A stretch of DNA of 64,000 nucleotides from Acinetobacter pseudolwoffii (GCF_002803605.1 NZ_PHRG01000005.1:124001-188000), one strand, 5' to 3'; positions 8,617-19,468 are shown, counted from the first letter of the stretch. Program-made: numbers and translations. Notes: generated from the sequence alone by a model not told the origin.

Positions 8617-9003
8617 TTAAGCTTCAGCAGAGTCTTGAGCGTGTTGTGCTTCTTCACGTTGAGCTTTACGCGCACGTTTTTCTTCAGCACTTTTCGCCAA
8701 TAGTGACTCTTCAGTGATTGCGTTTTCACGACGGATGATAAGGCTACGAATGATTGCATCGTTATAACGGAACAATTCTTCAAGCTCATCAAGAGTAGTC
8801 TGACCACACTCAACATTCATAAGAATGTAGTGAGCTTTGTGGATCTTGTTGATTGGGTAAGCCAATTGACGACGGCCCCAGTCTTCAAGACGGTGGATTT
8901 GACCTTCAGCTTCTTTGATGTGAGTTAGGTAGCGTTCTACCATACCAACGACTTGATCGCTTTGATCAGGGTGTACTAAAAGTACGATTTCGTAATGACG
9001 CAT
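8617..9003 (-). CDS. rpsF: 30S ribosomal protein bS6
   Basis: A 128-residue protein with the S6 fold signature [34 protein letters not shown] and [10 protein letters not shown]. It binds S18 and the 16S rRNA central domain. The charged C-terminal tail (about residues 100-128, rich in Glu, Lys, Arg and Gln) resembles the variable acidic tail of E. coli S6, where glutamates can be added by RimK. It is the first gene of the operon, with SD AAGGAG in its leader. Confidence 0.98.
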   Translation of the reverse strand: MRHYEIVLLVHPDQSDQVVGMVERYLTHIKEAEGQIHRLEDWGRRQLAYPINKIHKAHYILMNVECGQTTLDELEELFRYNDAIIRSLIIRRENAITEESLLAKSAEEKRARKAQREEAQHAQDSAEA

Positions 9004-9405
9004 TGTCAGCTCCTTACGGTTTGGACAGCCCCAATTTAAGTAAATTGAAGCAAGGAGTCACAACCAAGGTTGTGTCGCAGTGTTTGCGAAGGGTGAATTG
9101 TAGAGATTTTCGAGGATAATTTCAACCAGATAAGCCATTTTTGTGAAATTATATCTATTGCCAGATTCTCTTATCAAAAAATCGTTATATTTTTAATCAG
9201 GCTTAAACTGCTTAAATTTATTAAATATACTGTTGATCATATCAACCGACTCTTTCTAGGCAGGAATTGGCCTAAACCTATGAATGTGACTCTAAAACAA
9301 AAATGAGTGAATTTCACAGAAGATAAGAAAGGAGGGGACGAGCGCTTAAAGCTGAAATTTTGATTCTGCAAACAGATGCTCGGAGTGGGGGGATAAAATC
9401 AAAAT
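9004..9405. other. Intergenic region between cyoE and rpsF
   Basis: About 400 bases with no supported ORF. The part next to rpsF must hold the promoter and 5' leader of the ribosomal operon. A small palindrome (CACAACC AA GGTTGTG, 9060-9075) lies in the leader, and a CCG trinucleotide sits just before the SD (minus strand, near 9017-9019), recalling the S6:S18 autoregulatory motif. No clear promoter hexamers were chosen. Confidence 0.4.
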
Positions 9406-9438
9406 AAAAAAAGATAGAGGCGAACTCTCTATCTTTTT
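9406..9438 (-). terminator. Terminator overlapping the cyoE stop codon
   Basis: A 12-bp stem (AAAAAGATAGAG / CTCTATCTTTTT) with a seven-base loop (GCGAACT). Its upstream arm includes bases of the cyoE stop codon. Both flanks are A/T rich, so it ends the cyo transcript immediately after cyoE. Confidence 0.8.
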
Positions 9439-10315
9439 AAAAAAACACTATCTGTGTAGATGGCGCAGTTGAAGTAAAGCTAAATACAATACTGATCACG
9501 GTAATCAGGATGACAGAGAACAGAAAATATTTCTTTGCCCAAAGCTGATCATTTTCAGCTTTAAATCCAATGACACCGATATACAACCAGTAAATGCACA
9601 ATAGATTTAAAATGACTGCATACAACCAATTGGCATAGCCATATACAAATAATGCATTCATGGTCAGGGTGAATAACACCACATACAAAAGTGATTCGAT
9701 CTTGGTACGATGAATCGAGCGCGCCACAGGCAAAATGGGAATGCCTGCATTTTTGTAATCATCAAAGCGGTAAACCGCAATTGCCCATGAGTGAGGCATT
9801 TGCCACAACGCATAACCTAAAAAGATCAGTAATGCACCCAGGTCAAATTGATTGGCCACAGCGGTATAGCCAATGACAGGCGGAGCTGCACCAGAAATAC
9901 TGCCGACTACAGTTTGATGAATTGTGGTTCGTTTTGTCCATAGGCTGTAGAAACCAACATATACAACAAAACCAATCACCGCGAAAAGAAAAGCGTACGC
10001 ATTTACCCAGAACCATAAAATGCTAAAACCAATGAGGCCTAAGACCAGAGCAAAAGCCAGGGCAACAGGTTCAGAGATGGTTTTGATGACCAGAGCACGA
10101 TTTTGTGTGCGCTGCATTTTTTGGTCGATGTCCTGGTCAATCACGTTGTTGACCACACATCCTGATGCTACGACAAGCGTAGTACCGAGAAGGGTAATAA
10201 GCAGGAGAAGGAAATCTACAGAACCTTGAGTGGCTACGAAGTAGCCACCCAAAGTGGTAACAAAGTTACCGAAGAGAATTCCTGGCTTAGTCAGGAATAA
10301 ATACTTTTTCAACAT
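9437..10315 (-). CDS. cyoE: Protoheme IX farnesyltransferase (heme O synthase)
   Basis: A 292-residue polytopic membrane prenyltransferase that converts heme B to heme O, the high-spin heme of the bo3 oxidase. The UbiA-type aspartate-rich motif is present as NNVIDQDIDQKMQRTQNRAL, with a second conserved loop near YTKRTTIHQTVVGSISGAAP-PVIGY and HSWAIAVYRFDDYKNAGIP. About eight or nine hydrophobic segments follow one another. It is the last gene of cyoABCDE, ten bases after cyoD, and is closed by a terminator that overlaps its stop codon. Confidence 0.96.
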   Translation of the reverse strand: MLKKYLFLTKPGILFGNFVTTLGGYFVATQGSVDFLLLLITLLGTTLVVASGCVVNNVIDQDIDQKMQRTQNRALVIKTISEPVALAFALVLGLIGFSILWFWVNAYAFLFAVIGFVVYVGFYSLWTKRTTIHQTVVGSISGAAPPVIGYTAVANQFDLGALLIFLGYALWQMPHSWAIAVYRFDDYKNAGIPILPVARSIHRTKIESLLYVVLFTLTMNALFVYGYANWLYAVILNLLCIYWLYIGVIGFKAENDQLWAKKYFLFSVILITVISIVFSFTSTAPSTQIVFF

Positions 10316-10325
10316 GACGACCAGT

Positions 10326-10652
10326 TTAGATCATCATGTTGTAGTGTAGGTAATTCATGATCCATACAGAACCTACTAAAAGAATAGCGATGGTTAAGAT
10401 GGTATACACGAACGCAATCACGTTCCAGCGTTGCTCTGAAGAAGAGTTCATATGCAGGAAGTAAATTAACTGCACAAGAATCTGAGCAACCGCAGTAATC
10501 GCAATTACTGCAATCAAGATACCGCGTTCAAAACCGCCTGCCATCACCATACCGAATGGAATTACGGTAAGGATGACAGAAAGTACGAAGCCAATTGTAT
10601 ATTGCTTAACGTTACCGTGTGATGCACCAGCTGAGTTATGATCGTGACTCAT
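10326..10652 (-). CDS. cyoD: Cytochrome bo3 ubiquinol oxidase subunit IV
   Basis: A 108-residue protein with three hydrophobic helices and a short His-containing N-terminus ([13 protein letters not shown]). Family features are VKQYTIGFVLSVILTVIPFG, LVQLIYFLHMNSSSEQRWN and VGSVWIMNYLHYNMM. Subunit IV helps assemble the CuB site of subunit I. The ATG overlaps the cyoC TAA by one base (TAATG), indicating coupled translation. An in-frame upstream start 15 codons earlier would lie inside cyoC and was not used. Confidence 0.95.
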   Translation of the reverse strand: MSHDHNSAGASHGNVKQYTIGFVLSVILTVIPFGMVMAGGFERGILIAVIAITAVAQILVQLIYFLHMNSSSEQRWNVIAFVYTILTIAILLVGSVWIMNYLHYNMMI

Positions 10653-11269
10653 TACAGAACTCCCATCAAGTAAACTACGCTGAATACACAGATCCAAACG
10701 ATGTCAAGGAAGTGCCAGAACAAGCTTAGGCAAGCTAGACGACGCGTGTTTGCAAGAGTCAAACCATATTTCTTGATTTGAACCATTAACACGATCATCC
10801 AGACCAGACCAGAAGTTACGTGAATACCGTGCGTACCTACCAAGGTAAAGAACGCAGATAAGAACGCACTTGTGCTTGGACCGTGACCCGCATGAACTAA
10901 GTGATTGAACTCATATAGTTCCATGCCGATGAAGATAGCACCGAATACCCAAGTAATCGCTAACCAAGTCAGTACTTTTGCAACGTCTTTTTTGTATGCA
11001 GCAAGAACTGCAAAACCAAAGGTTACAGAAGAGATCAAGAGAGCGAAGGTTTCAGTCAGAACGAAACCTAAAGAGTCGCCAAACAGGTCTCTCGCACTTG
11101 GAGTACCCACAGGAATGTGGCTACTTAAAACAGCGAACGCAATGAAGAGTGTACCGAACAGGACAAGGTCACTCATCAAGTAAGTCCAGAAACCAAAGAC
11201 GGTGATGTCAGTATCATCGTGATGATGCTCATCGTGTCCGTGGTTATCGTGATGAAGTACTTCAGCCAT
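10652..11269 (-). CDS. cyoC: Cytochrome bo3 ubiquinol oxidase subunit III
   Basis: A 205-residue protein with five hydrophobic helices, as expected for the short bo3 type of oxidase subunit III. Recognisable segments are [40 protein letters not shown] and [20 protein letters not shown]. The N-terminus is His/Asp-rich ([16 protein letters not shown]), which may bind metal but is not conserved in a way I can assess. It starts four bases after cyoB and overlaps cyoD by one base. Confidence 0.96.
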   Translation of the reverse strand: MAEVLHHDNHGHDEHHHDDTDITVFGFWTYLMSDLVLFGTLFIAFAVLSSHIPVGTPSARDLFGDSLGFVLTETFALLISSVTFGFAVLAAYKKDVAKVLTWLAITWVFGAIFIGMELYEFNHLVHAGHGPSTSAFLSAFFTLVGTHGIHVTSGLVWMIVLMVQIKKYGLTLANTRRLACLSLFWHFLDIVWICVFSVVYLMGVL

Positions 11270-11273
11270 TGTC

Positions 11274-13262
11274 TTAGTCCTTCTTCAAGTGTTTTTCAAG
11301 AATCGCATAGCGTTCGTTTTCAATACGCTCAACTTCAGCAGCAGGAACATAGTAATCCACTTTCTTGGTGAAAGAAGACACGATGAAGCTAATGATAGAA
11401 GCAATGAACGTAACAACTACTAACCACCAGATGTGCCAGATTAAACCGAAGCCCATTACAGTGATGAACATCGCGATAACGAAACCAGCAGCACGATTCG
11501 TTGGCATATGGATATCTTCATACTTCGTTGGTTTTGCATATGCAACACCATTTTCTTTCTCAACCCAGAAAGTATCAATACCATTGATCTTTGGAAGATG
11601 AGCAAAGTTATAGAACGGAGCAGGAGAAGATGTCGACCATTCAAGCGTACGACCATCCCATGGATCGCCAGTCAAATCTAGACGTTGGTCACGTTGTAGG
11701 AAACCAACCACAATTTGCATCACGAAACATACAATACCAAGTGCAATCAGAACTGCACCAAACATTGCAATATTTACATACGGATCCCAGTCTGGGTTGT
11801 CAAATGTATTCAAACGACGAGTCATACCCATGAAACCAAGGATATAAAGTGGCATGAATGCAAAGTAGAAACCGAAGAACCAGAACCAGAATGCTGCTTT
11901 ACCCCAAGTTTCATTCAGTCTCCAACCGAACATTTTCGGCCAGTAGAAGATGATACCTGCGAACATCGCGAATACTACACCACCAATAATTACGTTATGG
12001 AAGTGAGCAATCAGGAATAAAGAGTTGTGTACCAGGAAGTCCGCTGGTGGAACTGCCATCAATACACCTGTTAAACCACCGATACCGAAAGTCACAAGGA
12101 AACCAAGTGTCCATAGCATTGGGGTAGTGTAAACAATACGACCCTTGTACATGGTGAACAACCAAGAGAAGATCTTCACACCTGTAGGAATCGCAATAAT
12201 CATGGTCATGATACCGAAGAACGCGTTAACGTTGGCACCTGCACCCATAGTAAAGAAGTGGTGAACCCATACAACGAATGACAATACTGTGATTGCTACT
12301 GTTGCATACACCATGGATTTGTAACCGAACAATGCTTTGCGCGAGTAAGTCGCAACAACTTCTGAGTAAATACCAAATGCTGGTAATACCAAGATATACA
12401 CTTCTGGGTGACCCCAAGTCCAAATCAGGTTTACATACAACATTGGGCTACCACCCAGGTCATTTGTAAAGAAGTGGAAATCGAAGTAACGGTCAAGCGT
12501 TAGCATTGCAATTGTTGCAGTCAACACCGGGAAAGCAGCAATAATCAATACCGCTGTACATAAAGATGTCCAGGTAAAGATTGGCATTTCCATGAGTTTC
12601 ATGCCAGGCGCACGCATTTTGATGATGGTAACAAAGAAGTTAACACCCGTTAATAGCGTACCTAGACCTGAAATTTGCAGTGCCCAGATGTAGTAGTCCA
12701 TACCTACGCCTGGAGAATATTCGATACCTGACAGTGGAGGGTATGCCATCCAGCCTGTTGCAGCGAATTCACCTAACGCAAGTGAAACCATCATCAGACC
12801 CGCAGCGCCGGCAAATAACCAGAAGCTGAGTGAGTTCAATAATGGGAATGCAACGTCACGTGCACCGATTTGAAGCGGCACAGAGATGTTCATTAAACCA
12901 ACTACAAGACCCATTGCCACGAAGAAGATCATGATCACGCCATGCGCGGTAAAGATCTGGTCGTAATGCTCAGGGTGTAAATAACCTTCGCCGCCACCTT
13001 TTGCAAGGAACTGCTGAAGACGCATCATGATCGCATCGGCGAAACCACGCACCAGCATGATCACAGATACGAAGATATACATGATACCAATTTTTTTATG
13101 GTCTACAGATGTGAACCATTCGTTCCACAAGTAGCCCCATTTTTTGAAGTAGGTAATACCAGCAACAACTGCGATAGCACCCAAGATCATCATTGCAACA
13201 GTTGCCAATACGATTGGATCGTAAGGAATTGCATCTGGACCTAACTTACCTAAGAAGCTCAT
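11274..13262 (-). CDS. cyoB: Cytochrome bo3 ubiquinol oxidase subunit I
   Basis: A 662-residue heme-copper oxidase catalytic subunit with about 15 transmembrane helices. The low-spin heme ligand lies in [15 protein letters not shown], the CuB His and cross-linked Tyr in [19 protein letters not shown], the CuB His pair in [11 protein letters not shown], and the two distal heme ligands in [12 protein letters not shown]. It oxidises ubiquinol and reduces O2 to water while pumping protons across the inner membrane. Length matches E. coli CyoB (663). It starts three bases after cyoA. Confidence 0.98.
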   Translation of the reverse strand: MSFLGKLGPDAIPYDPIVLATVAMMILGAIAVVAGITYFKKWGYLWNEWFTSVDHKKIGIMYIFVSVIMLVRGFADAIMMRLQQFLAKGGGEGYLHPEHYDQIFTAHGVIMIFFVAMGLVVGLMNISVPLQIGARDVAFPLLNSLSFWLFAGAAGLMMVSLALGEFAATGWMAYPPLSGIEYSPGVGMDYYIWALQISGLGTLLTGVNFFVTIIKMRAPGMKLMEMPIFTWTSLCTAVLIIAAFPVLTATIAMLTLDRYFDFHFFTNDLGGSPMLYVNLIWTWGHPEVYILVLPAFGIYSEVVATYSRKALFGYKSMVYATVAITVLSFVVWVHHFFTMGAGANVNAFFGIMTMIIAIPTGVKIFSWLFTMYKGRIVYTTPMLWTLGFLVTFGIGGLTGVLMAVPPADFLVHNSLFLIAHFHNVIIGGVVFAMFAGIIFYWPKMFGWRLNETWGKAAFWFWFFGFYFAFMPLYILGFMGMTRRLNTFDNPDWDPYVNIAMFGAVLIALGIVCFVMQIVVGFLQRDQRLDLTGDPWDGRTLEWSTSSPAPFYNFAHLPKINGIDTFWVEKENGVAYAKPTKYEDIHMPTNRAAGFVIAMFITVMGFGLIWHIWWLVVVTFIASIISFIVSSFTKKVDYYVPAAEVERIENERYAILEKHLKKD

Positions 13263-13265
13263 GTC

Positions 13266-14369
13266 TTATTCTCCTTGAGAAGCAGTCGCATGTTCACCTG
13301 CTACATGAGCTTCAGAAGCAGATGCTTCCTGAGCAACAGCATCAGTCGCTGCAGCTTCTACAGGAGCTGTATGATCAGCACCGTGGTAGTTACTCATATA
13401 GTTGTGAATCACAGATTCAAACAAACCAGACTCGACAGAAGAATAATAAGTCACAGGATGTGGCTGAGTCTTATATGGGCCTTCTGCTTGTGCAGTTTCA
13501 GCAAGTCGTTTCTCTAAATCTGTTCTTGCATTACGAACCATTGCATCAATTTGTTTTTGTGAACGGTTGCCGTCACGTAAGGTCGCAAATTCAGCTTGGT
13601 CTAAAACAGTTTTTTGAACTGCAACAGGATTTACTGAAGTACCATTACCTGATTGAACTGCAGCAACCCATTCAGCGAATTGAGCATCAGTCACAGAATG
13701 TGCACGGAAGCGCATTTGCGAGAAGCCATAGCCTGAATAGTTTGAAGAGAAACCACGATAACCTTCAGCTGGACTCGTTTCATCAGCTAAGAAGTTAAGG
13801 TGAGTTTGCATGCCTGCCATTGCATAAATCTGACCACTTAACGCCGGGATGAAGAAAGAGTTCATCGTGAAGTTAGACGTGATACGAAGGCTTACCGGAG
13901 TTTTCTCTGGGAAACGCAATTCGTTAATTGTTGCAATGTTTTGCTCAGGATAGATGAAGATCCATTTAAATTGTTCAGCAATAACCTGAACAGTTAATGG
14001 TGCTTTATCTGCTTCAATTGGACGGTATGGGTCATACTTGTGGGAACCCCACCAAGTTAACCAAGCTAAAATACCAATAATAATGACAGGAATACCCCAT
14101 ACTACAATTTCAATTGCAGTAGAGTGTGTCCATGTAGGTTTATAGTCTGCGTCTTTATTCGATGCACGATATTTCCAACCGAACCATAATGCCATGATGA
14201 TTGATGGAATAACCACCAACAGCATTAAGTAAATCGCAGTCATCATCAGGTTACTTTGACCTGCTGCAACTGGACCTTTAGAGTTCAGAAGTACCATATC
14301 ACCACCACACCCGGTCAAGAGTGCAGTCATCGCAGATAAAGACAATACAGCTAAAATCGTTTGTCTCAT
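13266..14369 (-). CDS. cyoA: Cytochrome bo3 ubiquinol oxidase subunit II
   Basis: A 367-residue lipoprotein subunit. The signal peptide ends at a lipobox LLTGC with Cys21. Two transmembrane segments follow (LMMTAIYLMLLVVIPSIIMA and IEIVVWGIPVIIIGILAWLT), then a periplasmic cupredoxin-like domain (QVIAEQFKWIFIYPEQNIAT, TSNFTMNSFFIPALSGQIYA) that lacks CuA ligands, as in quinol oxidases. The C-terminal 40 or so residues form an Ala/Glu/His-rich tail (VAQEASASEAHVAGEHA), longer than in E. coli CyoA (315 residues). It is the first gene of cyoABCDE, so its promoter should lie in 14370-14669. Confidence 0.97.
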   Translation of the reverse strand: MRQTILAVLSLSAMTALLTGCGGDMVLLNSKGPVAAGQSNLMMTAIYLMLLVVIPSIIMALWFGWKYRASNKDADYKPTWTHSTAIEIVVWGIPVIIIGILAWLTWWGSHKYDPYRPIEADKAPLTVQVIAEQFKWIFIYPEQNIATINELRFPEKTPVSLRITSNFTMNSFFIPALSGQIYAMAGMQTHLNFLADETSPAEGYRGFSSNYSGYGFSQMRFRAHSVTDAQFAEWVAAVQSGNGTSVNPVAVQKTVLDQAEFATLRDGNRSQKQIDAMVRNARTDLEKRLAETAQAEGPYKTQPHPVTYYSSVESGLFESVIHNYMSNYHGADHTAPVEAAATDAVAQEASASEAHVAGEHATASQGE

Positions 14370-14669
14370 TTTACAACCTCGGTGAAGAGTCCCATTCCCT
14401 AATTTAATATGGGATAGCGATTAAAGTGCACATGACGAAAAAGGCTGATTTTTACAAAACATCCTATTAATCATAATACACCGCTACGTTGTAGGGCATT
14501 ATGCCTGAGATTGACGAACTAAGCTATATCTAAAGCCGCTTTAAATGCCTGTAATAAAAACCGATTTTGTTGCTCGGGATTTAGGAATATTTATAGGAAT
14601 TTTATTTCAATTTCAAAGTTATGTAAGAAAGAATGGGATGAATATCATCCCATTTTAAGTGATTCAAAA
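14370..14669. other. Intergenic region upstream of cyoA
   Basis: A 300-base AT-rich region with no ORF. It must carry the cyo promoter on the minus strand, but I could not pick convincing hexamers. A palindrome AATGGGATGA ATA TCATCCCATT (14632-14654) lies just beyond the stop of the RDD gene and could act as its weak terminator. Confidence 0.4.
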
Positions 14670-15464
14670 TTATTGTTTTACCACTTGAGTTTTTGCCAGT
14701 TTATCGTGTAGGGTCTGACGTTTTTTACCCAATCCGAAGGCCCAGTCAATCATTAAACTCAAGGGCATGAAGATGATATTCAGAAATATAAAGAATACGC
14801 TACGAATGGTGAAGGCACGTAATAAGCTAATTTTCTCACCAGATTCAGCATCTACAATTTTGATTTTCATCATTTTTTTGCCAATACTTTGCCCAGATTT
14901 GGCAATAAGGTAGGCTTGAATCACCAGCATGATCAGTAAATAGACCGCAGTTGCAATCCAGGCTTGTTGAGAAAACATCTCAAACATCTGGGTTTGCAGT
15001 TGCTGCGCCATGGTAGGATCAGCATCACTGTTGAGTATCACATTCATGAACTCTTGGTTCAATTCTGCAAAGCGGACTTCCTGTTCAGGGGTGAAGAATC
15101 CAGTCAGAATAAAAGTCGCTGGTAACCAGAGTAACACGTCTACAATTTTGGCCAGAATACGGCTGGGAATACTGGCAAGTGTATTTTTTTGCGTAGTTGC
15201 TTGGGTGCGTGGTTGCGTACCAGACACTGTTATAGGCGGGTTGTTCTGGAAAGGCGTGTCAGGTGTTGCGGTTGGTGCGACATAACCCTCAGGTTGATAT
15301 ACCGATTTTCCCTGGGTAAGCTCACCTAAAGCTTTCCACTCTGCCATGCCTTGATGCCATGCCAAATCAGTTAGCATGACTTGCTGATTGGCAAGCATTT
15401 GATTTAATTGCTCGAGCGTATATGGACCAGCTTGTTGATTGTTTCGTGCCAAGTAAATCTGCAT
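14670..15464 (-). CDS. GYF_2 and RDD domain membrane protein
   Basis: A 264-residue protein with two recognisable parts. Residues 1-55 form a GYF_2-type domain (YLARNNQQAGPYTLEQLNQM, LAWHQGMAEWKALGEL), expected to bind proline-rich or peptide partners. After a Pro/Thr/Gln linker (about 60-95), the rest is an RDD domain with three hydrophobic segments and the motif PSRILAKIVDVLLWLPA near residue 100; the usual Arg-Asp-Asp is only loosely kept. GKKMMKIKIVDAESGEKISL is a typical RDD cytosolic loop. Transport or regulatory functions have been proposed for the family; none can be assigned here. It is a single gene between cyo and ppsA. Confidence 0.88.
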   Translation of the reverse strand: MQIYLARNNQQAGPYTLEQLNQMLANQQVMLTDLAWHQGMAEWKALGELTQGKSVYQPEGYVAPTATPDTPFQNNPPITVSGTQPRTQATTQKNTLASIPSRILAKIVDVLLWLPATFILTGFFTPEQEVRFAELNQEFMNVILNSDADPTMAQQLQTQMFEMFSQQAWIATAVYLLIMLVIQAYLIAKSGQSIGKKMMKIKIVDAESGEKISLLRAFTIRSVFFIFLNIIFMPLSLMIDWAFGLGKKRQTLHDKLAKTQVVKQ

Positions 15465-15820
15465 ATAGACTGAATCTCAATATATAAATTTGAACTGATA
15501 ATAGGTTGAATTAAGATTGTATTGAATTCTATTTTGAAAACAAACACCATCTTATCGTTAAGATTATAGATAAATTGAGTATTTTCAATCCTATTTATGA
15601 AGAAAATGCTTCAAATCAAAAACAGTGTAACAAGGATCGGGTGGTTTGAGTGCATCATTCAACATATCCGATTCGCTTTAATTATTGCCCTTTAAAAATG
15701 ATTTTACTGTTGGCATTTGTTTGTCATTACAATTTGAATGTGGAGAAACAAAATACAAAAACTTATATTTTTAAAACTTTCAGAAGAGCGTTTTGAAATA
15801 TAAAAGAATATTCATCCCAT
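15465..15820. other. AT-rich intergenic region between ppsA and the RDD gene
   Basis: About 360 bases without a supported ORF. It should contain the minus-strand promoter of the RDD gene. I see no repeat or RNA gene in it. Confidence 0.4.
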
Positions 15821-15853
15821 AAAAAAAAGACCCTGCGAAAGGGTCTTTTTTTT
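15821..15853 (-). terminator. Intrinsic terminator after ppsA
   Basis: A stem AAAAAAAGACCC / GGGTCTTTTTTT encloses a seven-base loop (TGCGAAA). U-rich flanks lie on both sides. It follows the ppsA stop by about a dozen bases. Confidence 0.88.
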
Positions 15854-15865
15854 ATTTAAAATCTA

Positions 15866-18244
15866 TTATGCAGTTGCCACTTTTTCTTTAGCCAGGAAGA
15901 ACCAGGTATCCAGGACTGAATCCGGGTTTAAAGATACAGACTCAATGCCTTGTTCCATGAGCCATTTCGCAAGATCAGGATGGTCTGAAGGACCTTGACC
16001 ACAAATACCCACGTATTTGCCTGCACGGTGACATGCCTGGATTGCAAGAGCAAGAAGCGCTTTTACAGCAGGGTCACGTTCGTCGAACAAGTGCGATACG
16101 ATACCAGAGTCACGGTCTAGACCAAGCGTTAGCTGGGTCAGGTCGTTTGAACCGATAGAGAAACCATCGAAGTGTTCAAGGAATTGATCGGCCAACAATG
16201 CGTTGGTTGGTAATTCACACATCATGATCACTTTAAGACCATTTTCACCACGTTTAAGACCGTTCAATTCCAATAACTCGATCACACGTTTTGCTTCAGC
16301 CACAGTACGCACAAATGGAATCATGATCTGTACGTTGGTTAAGCCCATTTCATCACGAACTTTTTTCAATGCACGGCATTCAAGCTCGAAGCAGTCACGG
16401 AAGTTGTCAGACACGTAGCGGCTTGCACCACGGAAGCCCAGCATCGGGTTCTCTTCTTCTGGCTCGTACAACTTACCGCCGATCAAGTTTGCGTATTCAT
16501 TTGACTTAAAGTCAGACATACGCACGATCACTGGTTTATCTGCAAATGCAGCAGCAAGAGTAGAGATACCTTCAACCAGTTTTTCTACATAGAACTCGAT
16601 TGGAGAAGCATAACCAGCAGTACGCGCCATCACAGCAGCACGTGTTTCACGTGGCAAGCTGTCAATATTCAACAATGCTTTAGGATGCACACCGATCATA
16701 CGGTTGATGATGAATTCTAAACGTGCAAGACCAATCCCTTCGTTTGGAATTTGCGCGAAGTCGAATGCACGATCCGGGTTACCGACGTTCATCATGACTT
16801 TGAACGGAAGAGCAGGCATTGATTCGATCGAGTTGGTTTGGATTTCGAAATCCAGCGCACCTTCATAGATGAAGCCCGTATCACCTTCAGCGCAAGACAC
16901 AGTCACTTCCTGACCGTCAACCAGTACTTCAGTGGCATTACCACAGCCTACAATCGCAGGAACACCAAGTTCACGTGCAATGATTGCAGCATGACAGGTA
17001 CGACCACCACGGTTGGTAATAATCGCAGCAGCACGTTTCATCACTGGTTCCCAATCCGGGTCAGTCATGTCAGATACCAGCACGTCACCGTCTTGTACTT
17101 TGTCCATTTCTTTGATTGAAGTCACGATACGGACTTTACCAGAACCGATACGTTGACCGATTGAGCGACCTTCACAGATCACAGTACCACGTTGTTTGAG
17201 GAGATAGCGCTCCATGGTGCCGACATTTTCACGGCTTTTTACTGTTTCAGGGCGTGCCTGAACGATGTAGATTTTTCCATCATCGCCATCTTTTGCCCAC
17301 TCGATGTCCATTGGAGAACCGTAGTGGTTTTCAATGATCAGCGCTTGTTTGGCAAGTTCTTGGAGTTCTTGGTCGTTTAGAGCGAACTGTTGACGCTCAG
17401 CTTTTTCTACATCTACGACAACCACTGATTTACCTGCAGAAGCTTCTTCACCATAAATCATCTTCTGGTGTTTAGAACCCAAGTTGCGGCGTAAAATCGC
17501 GTGTCGGCCTGCATTTAACAGCGGTTTAGAAATATAGAATTCGTCAGGGTTGACTGCACCTTGAACGACCATTTCACCCAAACCATAAGACGCGGTAATA
17601 AACACTGCATCACGGAAGCCTGATTCAGTGTCCAGGGTAAACATCACACCTGCAGCACCCGTTTCAGAGCGAACCATACGTTGGATCCCTGCTGAAAGGG
17701 CAACCACGTCATGCGCGAAGTTTTGATGGACACGATAAGAAATTGCGCGGTCATTATATAAAGATGCAAAAACTTCTTTGATCGCGATAAGCACGTTATC
17801 AATACCGCGAATATTCAAGAAAGTTTCTTGCTGTCCAGCAAAAGAAGCATCTGGTAAATCTTCTGCTGTCGCTGATGAACGAACGGCAACCGCGATATCA
17901 GGGTTGCCGTTAGAAAGTTCTGCAAATGCTGTACGAACTTCTTGTTCTAATTCAGAGGTAAGTGGAGTATCCACAATCCATTGGCGGATTTTTGCACCGG
18001 TTTCAGCAAGAGCATTCACATCATCCACATTTAGTGCTGCAAGCTCTGCATTAATTTTAGCGTTTAGGCCACTTTGCTCGAGAAATTCACGATATGCTTC
18101 AGCTGTAGTTGCAAAGCCACCTGGCACCGATACACCAGCATTGGATAAGTGGCTGATCATTTCGCCCAAGGATGAGTTTTTCCCACCCACGAGTTCAACG
18201 TCGTGCTTCCCTAATTTTTCCAGACCAATTACGCGCGCTTCCAA
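15866..18244 (-). CDS. ppsA: Phosphoenolpyruvate synthase
   Basis: A 792-residue enzyme that makes PEP from pyruvate and ATP, releasing AMP and phosphate, for gluconeogenesis. The N-terminal ATP-binding domain begins [20 protein letters not shown] and includes [20 protein letters not shown]. The phosphohistidine domain has [18 protein letters not shown], where the His is the swivelling catalytic residue and the preceding Thr is the expected PpsR target. The C-terminal TIM barrel ends with [20 protein letters not shown] and the catalytic Cys. Length matches E. coli (792). It diverges from its regulator ppsR across 154 bases, consistent with paired control in growth on organic acids. Confidence 0.98.
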   Translation of the reverse strand: MEARVIGLEKLGKHDVELVGGKNSSLGEMISHLSNAGVSVPGGFATTAEAYREFLEQSGLNAKINAELAALNVDDVNALAETGAKIRQWIVDTPLTSELEQEVRTAFAELSNGNPDIAVAVRSSATAEDLPDASFAGQQETFLNIRGIDNVLIAIKEVFASLYNDRAISYRVHQNFAHDVVALSAGIQRMVRSETGAAGVMFTLDTESGFRDAVFITASYGLGEMVVQGAVNPDEFYISKPLLNAGRHAILRRNLGSKHQKMIYGEEASAGKSVVVVDVEKAERQQFALNDQELQELAKQALIIENHYGSPMDIEWAKDGDDGKIYIVQARPETVKSRENVGTMERYLLKQRGTVICEGRSIGQRIGSGKVRIVTSIKEMDKVQDGDVLVSDMTDPDWEPVMKRAAAIITNRGGRTCHAAIIARELGVPAIVGCGNATEVLVDGQEVTVSCAEGDTGFIYEGALDFEIQTNSIESMPALPFKVMMNVGNPDRAFDFAQIPNEGIGLARLEFIINRMIGVHPKALLNIDSLPRETRAAVMARTAGYASPIEFYVEKLVEGISTLAAAFADKPVIVRMSDFKSNEYANLIGGKLYEPEEENPMLGFRGASRYVSDNFRDCFELECRALKKVRDEMGLTNVQIMIPFVRTVAEAKRVIELLELNGLKRGENGLKVIMMCELPTNALLADQFLEHFDGFSIGSNDLTQLTLGLDRDSGIVSHLFDERDPAVKALLALAIQACHRAGKYVGICGQGPSDHPDLAKWLMEQGIESVSLNPDSVLDTWFFLAKEKVATA

Positions 18245-18398
18245 AGTTGTTACTCCACTTTTGCAGTATTAATCACTATCTTGGCATGAGAGTATAGCAA
18301 ATCATCTAGGTTTTTGATTTTACTAAGCGACAGTCATGTAAGATCGGTTTACTATAAAGATTATATAGCACTAAGACAAATGGTGGAGGAGAATTTTA

Positions 18399-19235
18399 AT
18401 GTCAGAAGGTAAACAAATTCAGCGTAGTGTTTTCTTTATCTCGGATGGCACGGCAATTACCGCTGAAACGCTTGGACACTCACTATTAGCGCAGTTTCCA
18501 AATGTAAAGTTTGACATTCATATTATCCCTTATATTAGCTCTGAAGAAGCCGCAACCAGTGTGGTTGCAGAGATCAATGCGCGTGCTCTGCAAGACGGTG
18601 AAAAACCACTGGTTTTTGATACTTTAGTCGACCCTTATGTGCGGGAGATTATTAATACCGCAAATGCCGTAAATCTTGATGTATTTGAAGGGCTTATCAG
18701 TAAGTTGTCGGATGAGTTGCAGGTGTTGCCTACAACTTTAGTCGGTCAAACCCATGCGGTGACTGATACTGCCTCCTATAAAGCCCGTATCGATGCGGTA
18801 CATTTTGCCTTGGACAATGATGATGGCGCGCGTACGCGTCATTATGATAAAGCCGATCTGATTCTGATTGGGGTGTCGCGTTCGGGTAAAACACCTACCT
18901 CTATTTATTTGTCTTTGCAATTTGGTATTCGGGTGGCCAACTATCCACTAACAGAAGAAGATCTGGACGATAATCGCTTGCCAGCGGTACTGCGTCCGCA
19001 TAAAAACAAGCTGTTTGGTCTGATGATTGATGCAGACCGTCTCGTCGCGATTCGCACTGAACGTAAGGCCAATAGTCGTTATGCCAGCTTTAGCCAGTGC
19101 CAGATGGAGCTGCGTGCCATTGAAGGAATCTACATTTCGGAAGGAATCAAGTACCTGAATGTCTCTGAAATGTCGATTGAAGAAATCTCGACACGTGTCT
19201 TGCAAATGACGGGTTTAAAACGTCGAATTGGCTAA
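18399..19235 (+). CDS. ppsR: PEP synthetase regulatory protein (kinase/pyrophosphorylase)
   Basis: A 278-residue DUF299 family bifunctional enzyme that uses ADP to phosphorylate and inactivate PpsA on Thr and uses phosphate to reactivate it. The family P-loop is ILIGVSRSGKTPTSIYLSLQ. Other blocks are RSVFFISDGTAITAETLGHS, VSDELQVLPTTLVGQTH-like sequence and RYASFSQCQMELRAIEGIY. Length matches E. coli PpsR (277). A strong SD (GGTGGAGGAG) precedes the ATG. It diverges from ppsA and is followed by its own terminator. Confidence 0.96.
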   Translation: MSEGKQIQRSVFFISDGTAITAETLGHSLLAQFPNVKFDIHIIPYISSEEAATSVVAEINARALQDGEKPLVFDTLVDPYVREIINTANAVNLDVFEGLISKLSDELQVLPTTLVGQTHAVTDTASYKARIDAVHFALDNDDGARTRHYDKADLILIGVSRSGKTPTSIYLSLQFGIRVANYPLTEEDLDDNRLPAVLRPHKNKLFGLMIDADRLVAIRTERKANSRYASFSQCQMELRAIEGIYISEGIKYLNVSEMSIEEISTRVLQMTGLKRRIG

Positions 19236-19241
19236 AAAGCC

Positions 19242-19273
19242 AAACAGAGCCAAACTTTGATTTGGCTCTGTTT
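19242..19273 (+). terminator. Intrinsic terminator after ppsR
   Basis: A 13-bp stem (AAACAGAGCCAAA / TTTGGCTCTGTTT) with loop CTTTGA starts six bases after the ppsR stop and ends in a short T run. Confidence 0.85.
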
Positions 19274-19468
19274 TATAGCTAAAAAATACCAATAAGTGCT
19301 TATTTATAGAAATAATATATGATTTTTATAAATTTAAAAAATATCAAGTATCATAATTAAAAATACAAAAGAGCGTTATTTAATCAATTTGTTGAATAAG
19401 TACACTATTAATCCTGGGTGTAGAGTTCTAGATTTCATCAATTTTTCATGTTGAGTTGCCAACGTAGC

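Noticed and set aside
9330-9395. GC-rich patch that looked like part of a tRNA or small RNA
   Set aside because: No cloverleaf with anticodon and T-loop could be drawn on either strand, and no CCA end fits.
11365-12423. Several ORFs antisense to cyoB
   Set aside because: They are frame shadows of a strongly conserved oxidase gene, without SD or recognisable domains.
17778-18272. 164-residue plus-strand ORF opposite ppsA
   Set aside because: Antisense to the conserved N-terminal ATP-binding domain of PpsA; codon pattern explains the open frame.
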